Assembly: GCA_026826555.1 (NCBI GenBank)
Contig: JAKSZT010005175.1
Location: 1,948,118-2,012,117 of the forward strand
Reading direction: 5' to 3'
Source: Tolypeutes matacus
Taxonomy: Eukaryota; Chordata; Mammalia; Cingulata; Chlamyphoridae
Length of the DNA: 64,000 nt
Numbering within the stretch: the stretch's first letter is position 1; every line of letters starts with the position of its first letter. Position numbers and translations under genes: made by a program. Below the pieces are notes generated by a model, which worked only from the letters and a program-made list of their open reading frames with translations, did not search any database and was not told the DNA's origin. Positions 60,210-64,000 of the stretch are shown in pieces.

Positions 60210-60700
60210 TTTAGTCACAAGTATTGATTACTGTTGCTTTGTAACAAGTTAAAATTAGGAAGTGTTAATGCCCCAACCTCCTTCTTTCAGTGCCAAAATA
60301 TTTCTGGTCACTGCCATATTGCCTCCATGGTTTCTGATGAGAAATTGGCACTGAATTTTAGAGGGACAGAATCTTACTTAATGTGTCACTTTTATGCTTT
60401 CAGAACTCTCCCTTGTCCTTGCATTCTACAGTTTGACTATGCTGTGTTTGTGCGTATTCCTTTTCAGGCTTATTTTGATTTGTATTAGATGGACTCATGA
60501 AAGTGTATTTATGTCTTTCATCGATTTTGAGGTTTTCTGCACTTATTTATTTGAATGTCCCTCCTGTCTCTTTCCCCTTAATTTCTTCTAGGACTCTCAT
60601 TATACCTATATTGGTATGTTTTAAGGTATCTCATAGGTGTCCTAGGCTTAGTTCAGGTTTTTCATCTTTTTTCTTCTAGTTCTTCAGCCTGAATACTTTC
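60210..60700 (-). repeat. Antisense L1 ORF1 remnant
   Basis: Antisense ORF1 words TTGCCTCCATGGTTTCTGATG (about 60319), ACAGTTTGACTATGCTGTGT, AGGACTCTCATTATACCTAT and TTCTTCTAGTTCTTCAGCCTG are present, parallel to 18120-18560. The open frames within are shadows. Confidence 0.65.
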
Positions 60701-61375
60701 CACTGTCCCAGATGAAGAAATTTATTTCTACAGTTCACAGTCCCTTAGGAAACTTTTCAAATACCTTTCTATCTTATGCCCAAAACACTCCAAAATGCAT
60801 CATTATATTACAACAACACTGTACACAATATCACAATCTCATTCACTGTTTTAGTTTACATGTGAGTTAAATAAACTGAGTAGTCAGGTTGAATTAGATA
60901 GTGCTCCATAGAAATTTAAAGAATTGACTTGACAAAATAAATTTCTTCTATCTGTTCCCCATAGTACTTTAAGTTTTGAAATATTTAAGTATTATTATGT
61001 ACTTAAATATTTTAAGTAATAGTATGATAATATTACCTATTTCATTGTATCCTGGTTCTCCTTACATAGTCTTTAGACCCATTTATCTTTTAATGGTCTA
61101 TTGATTCTTTCTGATTCTTTAATTGGAATGGTCTTTTAGAATTAATGCTGCTTTTTCAGCACTTTAGACCAGGTTAATGTTAGCTCTGAGTTCCAGGTAT
61201 CATACAGGTCCTTAAAAATTCGAGGGCGCTGTTAGTTTATACACAAAAATTAAAGCATCTTAGGACTTAGAAATAACAAGGAGAAAGCAGAACTCAAGTA
61301 TAAATATGATGGCTGCAAGAGATTACAATCTAGGCCCTAATTTCTTTATGAGAATATTTTGATATTCATTTTTTA
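60701..61375. other. No recognisable feature
   Basis: AT-rich, apparently unique. No conserved frame or repeat motif. Confidence 0.45.
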
Positions 61376-61379
61376 TTAT

Positions 61380-62160
61380 TCTAAAGAAGTTTTAGATTAC
61401 ATAAATGTTACATCAAAAATATAGAAGATTCCCATTTACCTCACCTGCTTCCCCTCCCACACTTTTCCCCATTAATTTGTTACAATTGATGAACACATCT
61501 TGAAGAATTGATACTAACCTGGTCTATAGTTTACATTATAATTTACACTTTGCACCACACAATTGTATAGGTTTTAATACAATATATAATGGCCTGTATC
61601 CATCATTGCAATGTCATGCTGGACAATTTCAATGTCCTAAAAAGTGCCACATGTTCCAACTCTTTTTCCCTCTCCTTCCCCTCAGATCCTTTGGTGAACA
61701 CTGCCTTTATTTCAATGCTATAAATTCTTCCATTACTAGAATAATCATGTCTACTTGAGTCCATAGTTGCATTTTCCCCTTGTGTTTGTTTATTCCTCAA
61801 TCTTGAATATTTTGGGAGGTGATGGCCACTCTGTTTCTAATAAAGAGGAGGCTTAAATCCCATGGGGCAGATAGGTGGTGAATTTATATGCTGAGTTTGG
61901 CTTAGAGAGAGGCCACAGTAGAGCAACAAGGAAGCTTTCAGGAGGTATTATATAATACCAAGGTAAGTTTCAATTTCACAAGAACAAGATTTATGAGTAC
62001 AAATATCAATATCAAGGGCCTGGCTAACTGGTCTGTCCTCCTTCGTTATGCACTGCCTATGGACTCTGGGGATTCTTGTCAGTTTATTAGAGACTGTAGC
62101 AGGACCCCCCAGGATGGTAGTTCAATATTCTTTCAGTTATTGTGTGGGTCTCCACCCTCT
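61380..62160 (-). mobile_element. XR copy, minus orientation, internally deleted
   Basis: From left to right: AAGTTTTAGATTACATAAATG (61387), ACATTATAATTTACAC (61532) and ATCCCATGGGGCAGATAGG (61858). It then jumps to TATGCTGAGTTTGGCTTAGAG (about 61888), skipping roughly 650 bases of XR present at 49975-50620. It continues to TCAAGGGCCTGGCTAACTGG (62013) and TATGCACTGCCTATGGACTC (62047), which lie 5' of most other copies' ends. It is followed at once by the minisatellite. Confidence 0.7.
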
Positions 62161-62170
62161 AAGACAATAC

Positions 62171-62586
62171 CCTATGATCACTTGAACACAGACATATTCC
62201 ACCCTATGACCACTTGTACACATTCATATTCCACCCTATGACCACTTGTAAACATTCATATTCCACCCTATGACCACTTGAACACAGTCATTTTCCACCT
62301 TATGACCACTTGAACACATTCATATTCCACCCTATGACCACTTGTACACATTCATGTTCTACCCTAGGAACTCTTGAACACATTCATATTCCACCCTATG
62401 ACCACTTGAACACAGTTATATTCCACCCTATGACCACTTGAACACAGTCATTTTCTACCTTATCACCACTTGAACACAGTCACATTCCACCCTATGACCA
62501 CTTGTACACACTCATGTTCTACACTATGACCACTTGCACACAGTTATAATCCACCCTATGACCACTTGTACATGTTCATATTCCAG
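62171..62586. repeat. 32-bp minisatellite, 13 copies in perfect register
   Basis: The unit CCTATGACCACTTG-ACACA followed by TTCATATTCCAC recurs every 32 bases, at 62171, 62203, 62235, 62267, 62299, 62331, 62363, 62395, 62427, 62459, 62491, 62523 and 62555. There is no indel across 13 units, only substitutions. Variants alternate between AACACAGTCA and TACACATTCA types, which hints at higher-order structure. The unit length is not a multiple of three, so it is not a coding repeat. It directly adjoins the XR copy on its left. Confidence 0.93.
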
Positions 62587-62865
62587 GTGCACCTTCCCCA
62601 GACATCCCCCCACCACTAACATCTTGTACCTGTAATCATCCCCTGCCACATTTGCAACTCTTTTGCATTCCAAAACCTCCCCAAAAACAAACCCAATAAA
62701 TAAACACTTTTATTTAATACAAAAAAGAAAAAAGAAAAAGTAATACATGTCTAAATTATTAAAAAATATAAAAAATTAAAAAAAAAACTTCCTTGTCTTT
62801 CATTTCTGTAATATCTGTTATCTTTTATGTGCAGTGACAATTTATTCGGGATGTCCCTCCAGTGT
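62587..62865. other. C/A-rich then A-rich spacer
   Basis: A C-rich stretch (62590-62690) with AATAAATAAACA at about 62694 leads into an A-rich low-complexity run (62715-62790). That run could be the poly(A) end of a plus-strand retroposon ending here, but its body is not recognised. Confidence 0.4.
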
Positions 62866-62869
62866 CTTA

Positions 62870-63312
62870 TTTTTTTCACTTTATTTTCATAAAAGCTTTA
62901 AGTAACAGAAAATATAGCGGATTCCTGTATACCCAACACCTACCCTCTCTCACATTATCTTATTAATAACATCTAAATGAGAATTTTACATTTGTTAAAA
63001 CTGGTGAATAAATATTGAAGCTTTGCCACTAATGGTTTTCATTATGGTTCACATTCTGTATTGTACACTTTTATAAGTTCTAACAAAATGCATAAAGGCC
63101 TGTACCCATCATTGCAAGATCATGCAGAACAATTCTAATGCCCTAAAAATGTCCCAACCTACATCCATTCTTCTCTCCTTTCCCCTCAGAACCCATGATA
63201 ACTACTAGGTTGCAATTTCTGCAGAATAAGCTCCATAGTTACATGCATTAATATTGAGGGCTTGACATATTGGTCCATCTTCTTTTTTAAGGCACTGCCT
63301 ATGCTCTAAAGA
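62870..63312 (-). mobile_element. XR copy, minus orientation, truncated
   Basis: AAAAGCTTTAAGTAACAGAAAA (62891) and GCGGATTCCTGTATACCC are diverged forms of the XR 3' end. AATATTGAAGCTTTGCCACTAA (63011), AGGCCTGTACCCATCATTGCAAG (in parts) and ATTGAGGGCTTGACATATTGG (63252) follow in order, with an internal deletion. More diverged than the other copies. Confidence 0.65.
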
Positions 63313-64000
63313 GACTCTTGTCCTCTATTTGACAACTTCTCAGTACTAATGAGTATTTTAAATAAAGATGTTTCTAGAGAACACAAACTACAGACTGTAG
63401 GAAGAGTTTTATTCCACTTTAATTTACACTTTTACCAAGATTGTTAATCAACAGGTATAATGTAACTTACAGGCCCTTGACTTGCTTTTCCTTTCAAGTG
63501 CCTTTTTGTTGAAGATGGGGTGACTCCATGCACATTTAGAGAAGCATCAGAGCAAACAGTGTAACTGACAAGAGTGGTTTTGTTGCTTTCATAACATCAC
63601 ATTTTTCTAAGAATGACTAAAACTATAATCAACAATATCATCATGCGGATCAGTATTAGGATAGAATAGACAGTGAGGACTTGAAAAATCTTTCAGAATT
63701 TTATACAGTCCCCAAATATCTAAGTAGATTACAGATTGAATTTCTAATTCATGTTTTCTGTTTTAGAAAGTTACTGTTCACCAAAAAGAAATTTCAGCAC
63801 TACATGAAGAAAACTATTTTTCTAATAAATTTAATGAGAACCTAAGGGATCCAAAGGAAAAGATTATCTTGCTATTACCATTATTATCACTACCTTAATA
63901 TAATTACATGCTTATGGAGACATTATTATCCTATCCCTAAGAATATATTACTTTCAACAATGAGGGTGATTCTTTTAAAAGTCAATGTGGTAAATGTAAT
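63313..64000. other. No recognisable feature
   Basis: No repeat, gene or RNA recognised. The stretch from 63395 to 63580 is somewhat less AT-rich and could be part of an unrecognised element continuing beyond the window. Confidence 0.4.

Noticed and set aside
62171..62586. CRISPR-like regular repeat array
   Set aside because: The repeats are continuous 32-bp units without unique spacers, in mammalian DNA; it is a minisatellite.

Overview
The window looks like AT-rich, repeat-dense mammalian nuclear DNA, and xenarthran (sloth, armadillo or anteater) is the best fit. The main clue is the tRNA-derived SINEs. They have A and B box relics, a short body, an A-rich tail and a head ending in a GGAAGCGGCTGTGG-type motif, as in the DAS SINE group known from Xenarthra. 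Ancient mammal-wide repeats (MIR, LINE-2, L1M) are also present. I found no intact protein-coding gene. What survives is three olfactory receptor (OR) pseudogenes, one broken retroviral env remnant and a thick layer of nested retroelements. I cannot fix the species from sequence alone.

Layout. 0-1.84 kb: the 3' end of a class II (betaretrovirus-like) endogenous retrovirus: broken env, polypurine tract and 3' LTR, sitting inside an older copy of a non-coding repeat that I call XR. 1.84-4.8 kb: XR copies and a segment that recurs at 58.5 kb. 4.99-10.84 kb: a nearly full-length but decayed L1 on the + strand. 11.2-13.5 kb: an antisense LTR, L1 pieces and a MaLR-like LTR. 13.5-25.1 kb and 25.1-38.0 kb: two copies of one tandem duplication unit, each made of a minus-strand L1, non-coding flank, an OR pseudogene and a MIR. 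38-45 kb: L2, MIR and L1 remnants and an ERV-L-type primer binding site. 47.2-48.8 kb: an antisense OR fragment abutted by a 5'-inverted L1. 49.4-63.3 kb: further XR copies, an older L1M, two complete solo MaLR-like LTRs with 5-bp target duplications, and a 13-unit, 32-bp minisatellite.

The most informative structure is the tandem duplication. Copies A (OR at 23.5 kb) and B (OR at 36.5 kb) align through flanks, OR and MIR, and the running offset changes only where insertions can be named. Copy B carries a 5.2-kb 5'-inverted L1 with a near-perfect 13-bp target duplication, and A still shows the empty site. Copy A carries a SINE (7-bp duplication) and a hAT transposon (8-bp duplication), both absent from B. 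This gives relative dates: L1 and MIR first, then duplication, then the private insertions. The OR genes decayed separately; the lesions in A and B are not shared.

The least familiar component is XR. It is a non-coding family of about 2 kb with an L1M-like 3' region, seen in at least eight copies. One copy has a perfect 11-bp target duplication and a 5' inversion, the signature of mobilisation by L1 machinery. Family names, ages and boundaries without target duplications are inferences made by eye, without database searches.
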